Below, piece by piece: positions 46,152 to 61,146 of a DNA stretch of 64,000 nucleotides (positions within the stretch are counted from its first letter, which is position 1; every line of letters begins with the position of its first letter). Position numbers and translations under genes: made by a program. The notes under the pieces were generated by a model, which saw only the letters and a program-made list of their open reading frames with translations, had not been told where the DNA came from and ran no database searches. Origin of the DNA: Cantharellus purpuraceus (lineage: Eukaryota > Basidiomycota > Agaricomycetes > Cantharellales > Hydnaceae); assembly GCA_025174535.1 (NCBI GenBank), contig JALBUN010000004.1, positions 682,001-746,000 of the forward strand. The letters are read 5' to 3'.

Positions 46152-47880
46152 GTTAACATTGTTATTTCCCGCCATTCGCGTTTCCTTTTTTGGTTATTGA
46201 TCTCCTGCATGGCCCCCCGGACGCTTCTGCGTCGACCACGCTGTTGCTTTAGTTGGTTGGGTGGAGGCGCCGCGCTTGCCTTTGTTATAGTATTGTTGTA
46301 TTGCTCCCAGATGGCATTCTTTCTAAACGGTGATCACACCACTCCTTGCAATCATAATTTTTCGGTGCCAAGATCAGGATCAGTTGAAGGTTAAAAAATG
46401 TTAAAAGGTCAACGTAACGTTAATCAGTAACTCAAAGTCGCTTCCCGTCAGATTAGATTCCCCGTCATGCGTGGTACGGTCTTCGAAAGCCTGCCAAGCG
46501 GATAGATTGCCATGAGAAAGCTGAAAAGGAGTCGGCGGCCATCGGATGTCAACAAGGTAATCCCCACAACGCGGGCCGACTATGAATCGAGCTTGCCCAC
46601 ATAGCCCTCGACCCTCCTCGCTTGCCATATACGCACCTCTACACGTAAACCGATGAACAAGCAGCGAAGAAGCGTTAACGGCCGCGAAAGCATCAGACGG
46701 GCGCAGCGAGTCAATTAACACAAGAGAATAAAGGCAATGTCAGGCGTAGCTTCTATTATCACACACCTATCTACGCGTCTGTTCGGACGCTTCCTCTTCG
46801 AAGATAATAGGAAGCGAGGTCTGTATGTATTCTGGTCTGCGAGGTGCCGCGTTTATCACATCAATAACCACGAACAAGCACCTGATAGATGCAGTCAGGG
46901 CGCAGGTTGCACGGTGATAATCAGCATTCTTGGTGCACAGGAACAAAGGGTGGACGTTAGGGCCTTCAGTGCTCTCCCTGTTAACGTTATCACAGTCGTG
47001 TAGCAAGCCAGGGATATACTGCATAAGAACGAACGGAACAGCCACGGGCATCAGCGTGAATGGTTCACCGCAGCTCATGCCATCAGGTACGAAATCAGAG
47101 CCTGGAAAGCGCAAATCCTATTGGTGAATGTACGGAGCAAAATGGTTGCACTGGTTGAGCGGGGTTTACTTCATTAGATAGAGCCCTAGATCGGAACCAC
47201 ACCAGTCACGTCCCCGTATGCAGTTTAGAATGATATGGCGTTGCTTAGATATACGGAGACAACGGCATAGTGAGCGGCGACTTCAACACAATGCAATACA
47301 GCAACGAGATAACTAGACCCGGTGCAACGAGATAAGCATAGAATATTGAGCCTCAGGGACACGAAGGTCAGCGCCTGGTCCGCAGACTTCTTCGGGTGGC
47401 TAATACAAAACAAAGCTATTGAAAAGTAACTTCTTGTGGTGTGTAATCGGGGCAATGAAATACGCGTACCCTGCGAAGTCGCGGAGACTAGGAAGAGCAT
47501 AGCGAGGTAGCATAGCGCACATAGAATCAGCAGCTATACATATCACACGCAATGCGTGGGAATACTATGGCTTTGCTCAGAGATAAAAAGGAGTCCACAA
47601 GGCGTTGCAGCGAATAAGAGTGCGGGCTATTCATCTTCAAATCGAGGGCTGGTGCATGATCCGTGCCTCACGATTTGGCAGCCACGAAAATATACAGCAT
47701 TGATGAGAATATGAAAAACAAAATGAGAGTTTCACAAGGCATACGGATTGTTGTCGAAATGCAGCTCAAACCCAATCAGTGCCTAGAGGCGAAATACTGT
47801 ATCACTGTCGAGGCGCGGAAAAAATGTGTCACGGTTGCGAAGTGTCACATTTGTCACTAATCTCTCTGTCTTACGTTGAA
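46152..47880. other. Long stretch without a firm gene
   Basis: 1.7 kb between the WOPR and RMD1 genes. Minus-strand open frames at 47114-46767 and 46721-46401 contain hydrophobic and Cys-bearing stretches (for example FVLMQYIPGLLHDCDN). They have no family signal and could not be spliced convincingly. Part is likely 3' UTR of the WOPR gene and promoter of RMD1. Confidence 0.4.
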
Positions 47881-50058
47881 ATGCCTTTAGAGACAAAACC
47901 TGCAGAAAAGCCCCGAGGTGCGAATAGGTTCGCAGCGGTGCTTGCTCTGATGTTGCTGAGCGCTCAAACCTTATCATGATTCAACAGAAGTACCAAGGCG
48001 GCAGGAAAATTGAAAGTATTGCCGGAGCAACCTGATCAGCCTCTTTCAGCCAAAGGCTCAAAAACTCAACAGCCAGTTGATGATGCGGAAGCGCCTGCTG
48101 CGTACGAGATACCTAATGATATCAGCCTGAGCGATGAGGAAGGCGAGGACGAGGACGACTTACAGGATCCGGAAGACGTCGAAGTACGACACCACGTAGT
48201 ATATATTTAAATTCGATCTGATCATGACCTATTGATAAGGTCTATAACCAAATTGCACAAATCCCTGAGGGCACAGCGAGGAAAGATGCACTAAGATTGA
48301 CCAAAAAGAAGGCAAAGTCGCTGCCTCGTGTCACAGCGTACTGCACTGCAGGGTGAACCAATTTTGAACATCCATCATATACAGGATGCTAAAATGTTGC
48401 AATAAGTTCATATCGCATGGACGACCTCATGAAGTTTTTCCATGCACGTAAAACAGCTTATCGAACAGCCGCACGCCGTTTTGATGAAGCAATCTATACG
48501 CCCTACACGTACGACCTCTCCACATCGCATACGCAAACTGCATCCGTGGTGCCTTCAGATCATGATCCGATCAACTTGCCTGAAACAGCCGTTTCTCAAC
48601 TGAATGTCCCAGAGTCGGGCGAGGACAGAGACGCGTCTTCGCCCATCGAAGCACGGAGCCCCGAAATCAAACAGAGGATAAGCCGTTTTCACAACCAGCA
48701 GCCAGAAGGAGAATCGGATGTCTTCCTATTTGAATACGGCGTAGTAGCATTTCTACAGAATATGCTAGCCTTGTCTCACTTCTCTATTGTAGACGGTCGT
48801 GATATGGGGAATGACAGAAGCACAAGAGAAGCGGTTTTTGTCATCGATGTAGGTATCCGTGAGGCATTTTTGCGTTCGGATCGTTGAAAATTTTTCTTTT
48901 GAGAAAGACGAAAGTTCGAGGTCGAGAAACTGCGTAAGTCAGCATATATTTATAAGACGGATTCTAATACTTGCACGCAGCATCAGAAGATGTGGAAATG
49001 GAGGACCTGAATTTCTACTATGCAGACTACAGCCGGTGCGTTATTACATCTGTTACACTATTGCAGGCTTTTGACGGGAGAGTTCATGATAAGCATATAC
49101 AACGATGTAATGTGCGTGCATTCATCTGAAAGCCTTTTAGCATCCACTTAAATTGCTGAACAATCAGCACTCTACGCAAAGGGTCTAGTTATATGTGGGT
49201 TTAATAATGTTGTTTTTGTGTATCCTCCTCGGTGATTGACCACGCCTTTTCTCGACAGGACCAAGCTCTCCCTTTCTCATGCTCTGTCTCAATCCGTGAA
49301 GATCTCACTTGTGAGTTTCCAACTCTGTTATCGACCTTTGCTATATAGCTTCCGTTGACTTCTATTCATTGGCTATCAAGTTCGAAGAACTCATCTCGAA
49401 CACCATAGAACAAACGAAGGACATTCCTGGCATTATTTCCGAGACAGGGAAGATCGGGGTTCGTTAATTCATGCTTACAACGAATCTGGTTGCTTATCGT
49501 GCCAATAGATGAAACACACCGAGATTATGCAGCAGATTGGACAGCTTTTCATGCTTCGTATAAATATCAACCTTGTTGGATCTGTCCTAGACGCCCCAGT
49601 AGGTTTTCTGATGCCTCTTTGTATAAGCATTGCCTTAATATGCCAAACAGGAAATATTCTGGGTCAGTGACCCACCAGGTTTTTGTAACCGGGATTGATA
49701 TATCTGATCATGTCCATCAGAGTTTCCCGGATCTTCAACCGCTATATGATGCTGCGCGAAGTTACCTCGAAATACCGCAACGGACACGGGTGCTCAATGA
49801 CCGGGTCGAGGTTTGGCTAGTCCGTTTACTTCGTAAACTTACTAAGAGCAACTCCAACAGGTGTTACAAGATATGCTGCAGTTGCTCAAGGAATCTGCCT
49901 CTAGCCGACACGCTGAGCGTTTAGAGCAGATTGTCATCGCACTCATCGCAGTCGAGATTGGTAAGTATTCCACACACTCCACCGGCTAGCTGCTCAATTT
50001 GACACTGGTGGTGCTAGTCATCGGAATTACCACTATACTCGTAGATCTCTTTGCATAA
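47881..50058 (+). CDS. RMD1: RMND1/Rmd1 family protein (DUF155, Sif2-like)
   Basis: Multi-exon gene starting MPLETKPAEKPRGANR at 47881 and ending ITTILVDLFA, TAA 50056-50058. The N-terminal 90 residues are low complexity and acidic (DEEGEDEDDLQDPEDVE). DUF155 follows: RVTAYCTAGSYRMDDLMKFF, then an insert, DVFLFEYGVVAFWGMTEAQE, VEMEDLNFYYADYSRIYND, SLSHALSQSVKISLFEELI, TIEQTKDIPGIISETGKIG, MLRININLVGSVLDAPEIF and YLEIPQRTRVLNDRVE. The C-terminus has a membrane segment after LLKESASSRHAERLEQIVI. Relatives are RMND1 (mitochondrial translation support), yeast Rmd1 and fission-yeast Sif2. Cytosolic and mitochondrial members exist; this one lacks a clear leader. Molecular activity is unknown in the family. 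Confidence 0.9.
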
Positions 50059-50399
50059 TACGTCGCTTCTCTCACTGTCGCTTAATTCTTCACTCACGCC
50101 AAGCAGCATTGCATCATCACAACGTGCATTTTCTCACCCATGTCTATTTTTTGTTTCAGTTCGCGCATGTATCACAGCCTTTTCTTCGTCTCAACGTCTA
50201 GATCTTGAGTTTGCTCGATAGGCATTCGTCTATTAATCATGACATGATTATATCTCAGTCCAGCCTTATTGACTGCTTCACTCCTACAAGGTCTCGTTGT
50301 ATCCATCTTTCATTAAGCGGCGTGTCGAGGACAACCCGTGAGTGTGTAGTAGACCTGCGTCGTCTCACTCTATCTCGTGTGAACGGGTTGATTCTCATG
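50059..50399. terminator. Convergent 3' region of RMD1 and the acid phosphatase gene
   Basis: 340 bases between two converging stop codons, pyrimidine-rich on the plus strand. No gene seen; it must contain both 3' ends. Confidence 0.4.
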
Positions 50400-52514
50400 T
50401 CATGTGGTCCGGTTGGCAGGCGTGCATTCACGCTCAAAGTCAATCGGCGTGAGCTCACGCACACGTTCTCGAAATGCAGCAAGCGTGCAAAACTCGGGCG
50501 ACCCGGGAAGGTGTTTTCCTTCTTCAGCGCAGATGGGGAGGGATAAGGAACGATTCTGATAGCGCATGCGCACAAAGTGTTCCGGGCGTGATTTCGGGAA
50601 TGGTGAGTAGGAACCAAGCACAGATTGAAAGAAGGCGTGATGTGCTGGCGAGGCACCCGTTCCTTTTCGGAACAGCTCGAAAGTGATGGAGGCTGTGAAT
50701 GCAGGCCATCTGTGCCAAGGTGAGAACAAGTAGTAAACGACAGCATCACCATCGTTATCACATACTTTTCATCGAATACGTCCAACGTCGAACAAAGGCC
50801 TGCTAGAGCTGTGTCCTAATGAATACTCTTGTCAATACGTAGATTGTATTGGTAGTTGATTGACGGACGTGAGTTGAGTGGACAAGGAATTTCAATGGAT
50901 CTCGGTCCCCATGGTCTGCCTTGTGCGTCATTTTCTTTTGCAAATCATCAAGAAGTCGACCCATGGCGAGTCTTCGAAACTCGTGGGTTTTATCTAATGA
51001 ACATACGCAAAAACGCTGATCAGCTTAATCCGAGAGGATGCGGAAGTAAAGAAGAGCCAACGTGCAGCCAGCGAACCACTCGGAAACAATGCTTTTTTCC
51101 TGTGAACAAACATTTTAGACATCATCGGATCTCATGTCTTGGCAAACTCACAAGTATGTCCACAGCTGCCTTCTCTTCAAATTCTGCCGGCACTTTGAGA
51201 CCGTTGGCTTGCGCAGCACGGATCTAGCGGGCAATCTTTTGAATATGGAAGCGAGAAAAAAATGTGATAAAGACACCGACGGTATCGAAAACACCCGATG
51301 CTCGAGGTTTGCCATCCTTTGAGTACCATTTTAGATTATTACAATCAATAATAAAGGTAGAACATACGATTCGGAGGGGTGCTCCGATATACTTAGACAA
51401 CTTCCCATCAAGCGGTTCTAAAAGTGGGTTATAAGCCTCGGCGGCAGCTGGCGGTAATGATGTTCAGAGGGGCCGCGGGGATCGCCAACGACAGAAAGTA
51501 CAAGACATACCTTGTTCGAACCCGAGATTCAAGAGTTCCAACCGTTTGCATGCCAATATATTACCCAAAAGGTTCTCGTCCTTGTCATGGCTTAGTTGCC
51601 GGTTAGTAACCATGCGAAGACGGTCAGCTAAGGTAGCGCACCGGATTAATATCTTTGGACCAAGATCGTTCCCATATTTCGGGTTGGGATAGAGGCCATA
51701 AATGACTTGTTGAAGCGATTCAATGGTTCTCGGTATATTCGTGGACCTAGGAAAGATTAAGCTGTTTATAAATTTAGGGGAAGAAGTCGGGAATGCACCG
51801 GAAGTAGACCGCTCTTTCATCGTTGATGGTATCCGGTAGGAAGCCGAGCCTGAGGCAACAAGGGTATTGAGTCATCCATCTCACAGTTATGATAGCAAGA
51901 CTCACTGATCAATGTACAGCCTTCTCAATGCAACGCCGTAATTATAGGTGGTCTGGAGACGTTATCTAGGACAACCTCACGATCCATCAGCCATGTTGCT
52001 CACCTGCCGTCCCACATCCGTCAACTCTCCCAGCATACTTGACTCGACTTTCAACAACGAGTAAACGACTTTGTCCTCGACACACAATACTCACCATTCT
52101 CCATCAACGCTGGTGCCATCTTTCTGCTCTACAGCTCGCCTGACACTCAACAGTGGTTTATCTGAGCCCTGTTCAGGCCCATATACTGCAGCACGAAACG
52201 CTCTTCCCTTTGAGCACATCAGCCAACGTTCCGGAATATTCGCGGCCGTGTTGAGTCGCATTCCTACGGGAGTTCGCTCTCCTGCACATGTGTGAACGTG
52301 AGGTCATGCCACGCTGCGACAGTATTCCGTAAATGGCATGCGTACCATGTCGTACGTAAACATGAACCTGCTCCAACGTTAGGCCTGGCGGCGCGATAGG
52401 GTATTGTGCGACATCTAGTGGTAATTCGCGTGGTATGGTTTTCATAGGGTCAGAGGAAGTTGGATCGTTAAGTGATATGAGGACAAAGAGTAAGAGCCAA
52501 AAATGATGAAGCAT
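50400..52514 (-). CDS. Secreted histidine acid phosphatase (LPA phosphatase-6-like)
   Basis: Multi-exon minus-strand gene from the ATG at 52512-52514 to TGA 50400-50402. Histidine acid phosphatases form a phosphohistidine intermediate. A signal peptide (MLHHFWLLLFVLISLND) is followed by VHVYVRHGERTPVGMRL, holding the catalytic RHGxRxP, split by an intron after RHG. Then come IPERWLMCSKGR, MLGELTDVGRQ, YNYGVALRRLYID, LGFLPDTINDERAVYFRST, IPRTIESLQQVIYGLYP, ENLLGNILACKRLE and RRLAMGRLLDDL. The proton-donor motif LVHSTHDTALAGL precedes WPAFTASITFELFRK and a final CAEEGKHLPGSPEFCTL. This order matches ACP6-type phosphatases more than phytases. One intron (50994-51065) seems to use a GC donor. Looks intact. 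Confidence 0.87.
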
Positions 52515-52848
52515 TTATGTAGTCCGGATAATTGATGGAGACGCGTTTTGATAGCGCGCAAATCCGTTGCTGAACTTGTCTTGTGGTGCGGCGGACACGT
52601 TTCACGGGGGACGAGTGATTATACCGATACACATCTTTTCGGGCAGGTGGACTATACCCCGTCCGTATCGCTTTCCCAATCTATCATCACATAGGGGTAT
52701 ATTCACACGGAGGCTTCGCCTGATCGGACGCAAGACTTTCAACGGTCAACAATGGTTATTTTATTTGTTACTTTCAACGGTCGCTTTCATACGGTCACAT
52801 CGATCGGTATAACGCGATGCACTCCGTGAGGTATAACCAACAAACTGA
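52515..52848. other. Intergenic, nothing seen
   Basis: A 334-base spacer upstream of the phosphatase start and downstream of the dehydrogenase stop, both genes on the minus strand. No TATA box was noted. Confidence 0.5.
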
Positions 52849-54384
52849 TCAAGGCTTGATGGCAATCTTGAGGCACTGCCTCGAGTTCATCTTGTCGAGT
52901 GCCTTTTGGTAGTCTTCCAATTTGAACACGTCGGTAACCTGTGGACACCCAATGTTAACGATGCGCGTAGGCATCAGAAACAAGGATAACGCACCATGCC
53001 CTTGACGTTGATCTTGCCACCGTCGAGGTAGGCGACGGCACGGGGGAAACAGTAGGTCTGCGAGAATGACCCGATGATCTAGAAAAGATAGTGCGTGATT
53101 AAGAGGCGATGGAGCCTAAAACCAAGTGACGAACCTTGATTTCGTCACCGAAGATCTTGGAAGGAGGCCAGTGGACGAGGGCCTTGTTCTCGTACACGCC
53201 GTAAATCATAAGGGTTCCTCCTGCACAAGTGAGCAGGATGGTTAGTAAGGTAAACATGTTGGGAAAAACATTTTGTTTAATACCTCGGCGGACGTAGTTG
53301 ATTGCGTCATTGGCGAGCTTCTCAACACCTGTGGCTTCAACCTAACAAAGCTTTAGCTAATATTCTCGCTATAACATCACCAGCACACTCACCACAACAT
53401 CAAATCCATACTTGTAATCTTTCTTAAGCTGCTCCCATTGAGCCTCGGGGTTCTTCCTATCTAACTCGATGTAGACATCGGCAGCATTAAGCTGTTTGGC
53501 AATGTCCATTTTCATACCCTTGTTGGCGGCGATGACCACCTTCGAAGCGCCATTGAGCTTCAAGAGCTGCGCAAGGATAAGACCAGTTGGGCCTGCACCG
53601 AGGAGAAGAACCTCAATGCCGACGGGGGGGTTGAGCTTGTCGAGTCCATGAATAGCGCAAGATGCTGGCTCAAGGAGCGTTGACTCTTCATCAGTCAAGT
53701 TGTGGATCTTATAACACTTCTTCTGCTGACTGATACATCATCACGCATGCTGAGTAAGTCTGGATGACATGAGAGGTCAAAGCTTACTAGACGATGTATT
53801 CAGCAAAGCCACCGTCCTGAGTGACGCCGCGAGCGTTGAAATTCTCGCAGAGCAGGGATTGGCCACGACGGCAGTAGAAGCAGTTATCGCACTAGGAATC
53901 CAAACATGAGTGCGGTGATGCTCAACCAGGTGGGGGAGACATACGGTGATGCCGACATCAGCAACAACCCTGTCGCCTTTCGCGAAATCCTTCACGTTTT
54001 TGCCCAATTGGACTACAGTTCCAATGGCCTCATGTCCGGGGATGAGCTGCAAGAAGGATCTGACACCACATCTAAAACAGAGGGGGGGAAAAGCGCTCAC
54101 AGGAAACTGAGCGATGAACTCTCCATCGTGAATGTGCCCATCTGTTCCACAAACACCACAGCAGTTGACTAGAAAACAATACGACTTGTTAAAAAAAGAA
54201 GATGGGGATGAGCAGGGGATGCTTCACCCTTGAGAAGGATCTCATCGTCACCACATTGAGGGATGGGAACTTTTCGGATCTCAAAGTCCCGGGGCTAACG
54301 AGTGGATTGTAAGTTATAGAGTCCATTGATAGTACTGGAAGGACTGACGGCTTTGTAGTAGAGAGCGTTCATGGTACCAGACAT
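52849..54384 (-). CDS. Zinc-dependent alcohol/polyol dehydrogenase (MDR family)
   Basis: Multi-exon minus-strand gene starting [11 protein letters not shown] at 54384 and ending [11 protein letters not shown] 52849-52851. It is a medium-chain dehydrogenase oxidising alcohols or polyols with NAD(P). The catalytic zinc site shows [15 protein letters not shown] and [10 protein letters not shown]. The structural zinc loop [15 protein letters not shown] is complete (C-x2-C-x2-C-x7-C). The Rossmann fold reads [19 protein letters not shown] with [11 protein letters not shown] after it; the lack of an acidic residue at the end of the second strand leaves cofactor choice open. The C-terminal part contains [12 protein letters not shown] and IIGSFSQTY. 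Threonine- or sorbitol-dehydrogenase-like. The substrate is unknown. Confidence 0.9.
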
Positions 54385-54858
54385 TGTGGGTGTAGACTTG
54401 GTCAAATTGATGAGATTCAGGGCTGTTCGCTGAAATTTATGGGGGAGAGGGCGTCAAAGTGCAAACAGAGACTTGCCGAGATGGTTTGCAATCGAACGTA
54501 TAGTAGCGACGTCCCTTTTTCTTGGTATTTCACACCCGGAGCTCTTTACACCTTAACAAGAGAATGAAAGGATTTTCACGGGTTATGTAACCGTTCTAGT
54601 CTATCATATTGCGCCCTACTGTAGAGTGAATTCAGCTCAATACAAGCTCTGTGCTCAGTATTGCAAACTTTAAGCATGACAGCGTTGCCTGCCACGTTGC
54701 CGCACAGTTGATCAAATATCGGACTTTTGGCGGAAGTTGGTGGGAGTAAGTGGTTGAGTCCGTCGCGCGAGTCAATAGGCGTCAATAGGTTCAATTTTGT
54801 ATCCAGTAGCATCATCTCAAAAGATCCTAGCAAAGCTCTTTAGACGGAGCTTAGTTGT
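54385..54858. other. Divergent promoter region, dehydrogenase and ProRS
   Basis: 474 bases between the two divergent starts. No TATA box is clear. Confidence 0.45.
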
Positions 54859-57664
<2,806 letters not shown>

Positions 57665-58021
57665 TTAAGGAAACGCAAAATGGAATGGCAGTGTTCAACT
57701 GTTGGCTTCTTGTATATGTCGCTTTGGGATCAATATGCATACGATAATCTGATTTAATTTGTTGTGTTCTTCGTTGAAAACTGGCAGAGAATTGTGCCGC
57801 AATTATCATCACAGGTCAAACTGTGTCAATTGCTAAAGTCGTCTCAGTACTTCTGGACTTCTGCTTATAATATGACCACCATCTATTTGACCTGCAGAAC
57901 CGTGAAGAGTTGAAGCTCAAAGCTTGAAACACGAAGACCATCTGCAGTGACTTCAAGAAATGGATCACGTGGCACATTGACATCATTGCAGCTCTTGTCC
58001 TCGTACTGTTTGTTCGTAATC
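57665..58021. other. Intergenic, nothing seen
   Basis: 357 bases between ProRS and the DJ-1 gene, same strand, A/T-rich in the first half. No motif stands out. Confidence 0.5.
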
Positions 58022-58825
58022 ATGCCTAATGCGCTTATCTTCATTGCAAGTGGGACCGAAGAGATGGAGTTGTATGTCCTGATATTCTGCTTCAAGCCCT
58101 GGATTGATCGTACTCAGCACCATTACCTACGATGTGCTTGTTCGGGGAGGCGTGTCATGTACCTCAGCACTCGTTAGAGCTCCTAAACAAGCTCGAGTCG
58201 ACATTCCATGGGCAAAATGCTCTCGCGGCGTCAAGATTGTAGCCGACAAGGACATTGACGACGTGGAATTGACAGTACGTAGCTCAGACGAGTATGGCGA
58301 GGATGTCTGACATGTCTCGCGTTTGTGCTTTGTTGACAGGAATTGTTTGACCTGGTCGTTGTTCCTGGTGGTGCTGAAGGTGCAAAGACTATATCTCAGG
58401 ACGGACGTGCACAAAAAATCCTGCAATATCACCACGGGCAAGGAAGATGTGTGGGGATGATCTGTGCAGGTTCACTAGCCGCAAAAGCCGCTAAAATTTC
58501 ACTGGGAAGTCCATTGACTTCTCATCCATCCGTGAAAGCGGACCTAGAACAAGGTGTGCAGGCGGATACGCGTCAGCCTTGTAGTAAATACGGTGCTCAC
58601 TAATACACTATGTTCAGATTACAAGTACTCTGAAGAGAGGGTTGTTCGATCCGAGAATCTAATCACGAGGTGCGTTGTGTATGTTGCTTATAATAATGGC
58701 CATTAATGTCCTGTAGTCGAGGGCCAGGGACGGCGTTTCCATTCGCACTTAGCCTTGTCGAGGTGTTGCAAGGAGTAGAAAAGCGACGTGAGATTGAGAA
58801 GCCCATGATATTTCAACCTAAATAG
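58022..58825 (+). CDS. DJ-1/PARK7-like protein
   Basis: Five exons (58022-58071, 58118-58274, 58340-58553, 58618-58669, 58717-58825) give 193 residues in phase, the usual DJ-1 size. DJ-1 proteins are dimeric redox-responsive proteins with proposed glyoxalase or deglycase activity. The reactive cysteine sits in the nucleophile elbow GMICAGSLA, with the conserved glutamate of GTEEMEF near residue 15. Other family blocks are ALIFIASGTEEME, YDVLVRGGVS, DLVVVPGGAEGAKT, HPSVKADLE, and the C-terminal SRGPGTAFPFALSLVEVLQG. No targeting signal. Intact. Confidence 0.93.
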
Positions 58826-59236
58826 GTTTCCAACGGTCTTGGAATAAAGAATCTTACTATTGCGTTGAGGGCCGGCGTGTGAGTAGCAACGAGTTTGTGG
58901 ATGCGTGCCGCGCCCAGAAACTCGTCTCAAACAACATTGCACTGCGTGTGGAGGGCAACAATAGACCTGTGGCTGCGCCCAGAAGCGCGTTCTCGAACAA
59001 TAGTCCACAACGCCAGACAATGCCTTTGTTGCATGTGGATGCACGTCGCATCTGAAAACATCTCGAACATTGTTACACAAGAAACTAGCCACACCACGTG
59101 ACTTGTTTACGCGTAGCGTGGGAATATTTCATTCGGCAACTGTCCTGCATCTTTTCTTTCTTAACTCCACCACCTCCTTTGTCTTCACTACTTCCCTACT
59201 CATTCCACGGTTTTCCAAACATCGTTCACCGGTTTG
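58826..59236. other. Intergenic, nothing seen
   Basis: 411 bases between DJ-1 and the cyclin gene. The final 110 bases before the cyclin start are rich in C and T, typical of a fungal promoter. Confidence 0.5.
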
Positions 59237-61146
59237 ATGAGTTCCAACATTCCAGTGCGTTGCTTTCGAGTTGTCGACCTCGTTCACTGTCTCACACCTT
59301 TACAGACAAGACGCGTGACGCGTGCCACTCGCCTCCCAGATGAAAATGCCGTCAAAGGTCGCGTTCCCCATGTGCGCGGGACTACCAAGTCAGGAGCAAC
59401 AGCAGCAGCAGCAGCAGGCCCTTCAAAGCCTACAACAAGTGGGGCGGCTATAGACGCCAACTTGCAAAACAAGAGAAAGCGAGAAGCTCTCGGCGAAGTC
59501 ACCAACAACAACAAGAATAAGATTGCCCCAAAAGGTATCTCTAAAGATGGCAAGATCGCCAAACCCCATGTCCTTATCAACAGTAAGTCCGATCGCCCTA
59601 CGATCAAGGCTCCAGCGAGGAAGGCACGTGAGACATCAACAGTCGCTTCCAAGCAAGTCGAGGTCCAGGAGGTGGATGATGAAGACGGAGAGAATGCAGA
59701 TGAAGATGCGATGGTTGTGGATGAGCCGGCAGCTCCTGCTCCGACTCTTCATCGTGTCCTCAGACGACCAACGGCTCGCACTTCTGCTACGGCCACTGTC
59801 CCAGCGCGTCACACCAAGAAGAGCGGTGACGTTAGTGGGGTCGCTGTATCTGGACATGCACACACTGTAAATGCCGACGCGGAGGAGAACGATGACGTCC
59901 ATCGCGCTTTGAAGAGGCGTCGAACTTCCTCTGAGGCTGATGTTGAGGCTGCTGTTGAGACAGATGCCGAGGTAGACGTGGTGCCCGCACAGGACGTTTT
60001 TCTATCCAAATACGAGAGTACGGCCGACGCCGCAGTGCCTCAACAGCAGGACGATGAAGAGGAGGAAGAAGTGACTGGTTGGGAAGATCTCGACAAGGAA
60101 GATTTCGATGATCCCTACATGGTCAGTGAATATGTCGTTGACATCTTCAAGTACCTTTGCGAGTGCGAGGTGAGTAACTTTGTCATTATGGAGACGTCGA
60201 TTGGAACCAGGGAATCTGTAGGACCAGACACTTCCCAACCCCAACTACATGCAGCACCAATACGAGAAGGGCTTACGATGGCACCATCGGGGCACACTAA
60301 TGGACTATATCATCGGTATTCACCATAGATTCCGTATGCTGCCAGAAACTCTCTATTTGGCTGTGAACATCATCGACCGTTTCTTATCTATGCGGGTCGT
60401 CTCACTCAATAAGCTTCAACTTGTTGGTCTCTCTGCCCTCTTCATCGCGTCAAAATTCGAAGAGATATGTGCCCCATCAGTACAGAACTTGCTTACTGTG
60501 GGAGTCCTGCAGGACGACTGCAAAGAGGCTGAAATGTTGCAAGCGGAGAAGTACATTTTGAGGACACTCAACTGGAGTGTTAGCCTCTATCCACAGCCAA
60601 TGAACTGGTTACGACGGGTTAGTAAAGCGGACGACTACGATCCAGAAGTGAGATCACTGGCCAAATTCTTCTTGGAGATTCATGTCGTCGAGAAAAGGTT
60701 GTTGGGTGTTAAGCCGAGCTTGATCGCTGCAGCGAGCATATGGCTGGGAAGACTAGTATTGAACCATTTTGGATGGGTACGGCGCTGCCCAATTGATCTA
60801 TTTTCAGTTCATAAACTGACATCACCCCATTTTCCAGACACCCAACCTCGCGCATTACTCCGGGTACAGCGAGAAAAAGATCATTCCCGTGGCCAATATT
60901 ATGCTAAATTACTGCCTTCGTCCTGACCAACATGAAAATTTCATCCAGAAGTATGCTTCAAAGAAGTATAACAAGGTCTGTTCGTTGAGGTTTTGGTGCT
61001 TCTTTTATTGACCGAGCCGATCGGAATTGCAGGTCGGCGTGTTCATCCATGACTGGGTGACTTCACGCTGGAATGTGGGACACAAAGTTTCGTTGATCGA
61101 AGAGTTACCATACCTCACAGCGCTTGCAACCGAGCGAAAGGATTAG
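59237..61146 (+). CDS. B-type mitotic cyclin
   Basis: Exon 1 is only 18 bases (MSSNIP, 59237-59254); the second starts TRRVTRATRLPDEN. The N-terminal 270 residues are low complexity, basic then acidic, with an Ala tract. They carry a destruction box REALGEVTN, which targets mitotic cyclins to the APC/C. The cyclin box begins DDPYMVSEYVVDIFKYL, then MQHQYEKGLRWHHRGTLMDY, LAVNIIDRFLSMR, LQLVGLSALFIASKFEE and YILRTLNWSVSLYPQPMNWL. The second fold includes GVKPSLIAAASIWLGR and PNLAHYSGYSEKK. The C-terminus is HDWVTSRWNVGHKVSLIEEL, TAG 61144-61146. This is the Clb/Cdc13 type, partner of Cdc28/Cdk1. Intact. Confidence 0.95.

Noticed and set aside
50255..50785. 176-codon minus-strand open frame
   Set aside because: It is a shadow of the last exons of the histidine acid phosphatase, which read in a different frame with clear family motifs.
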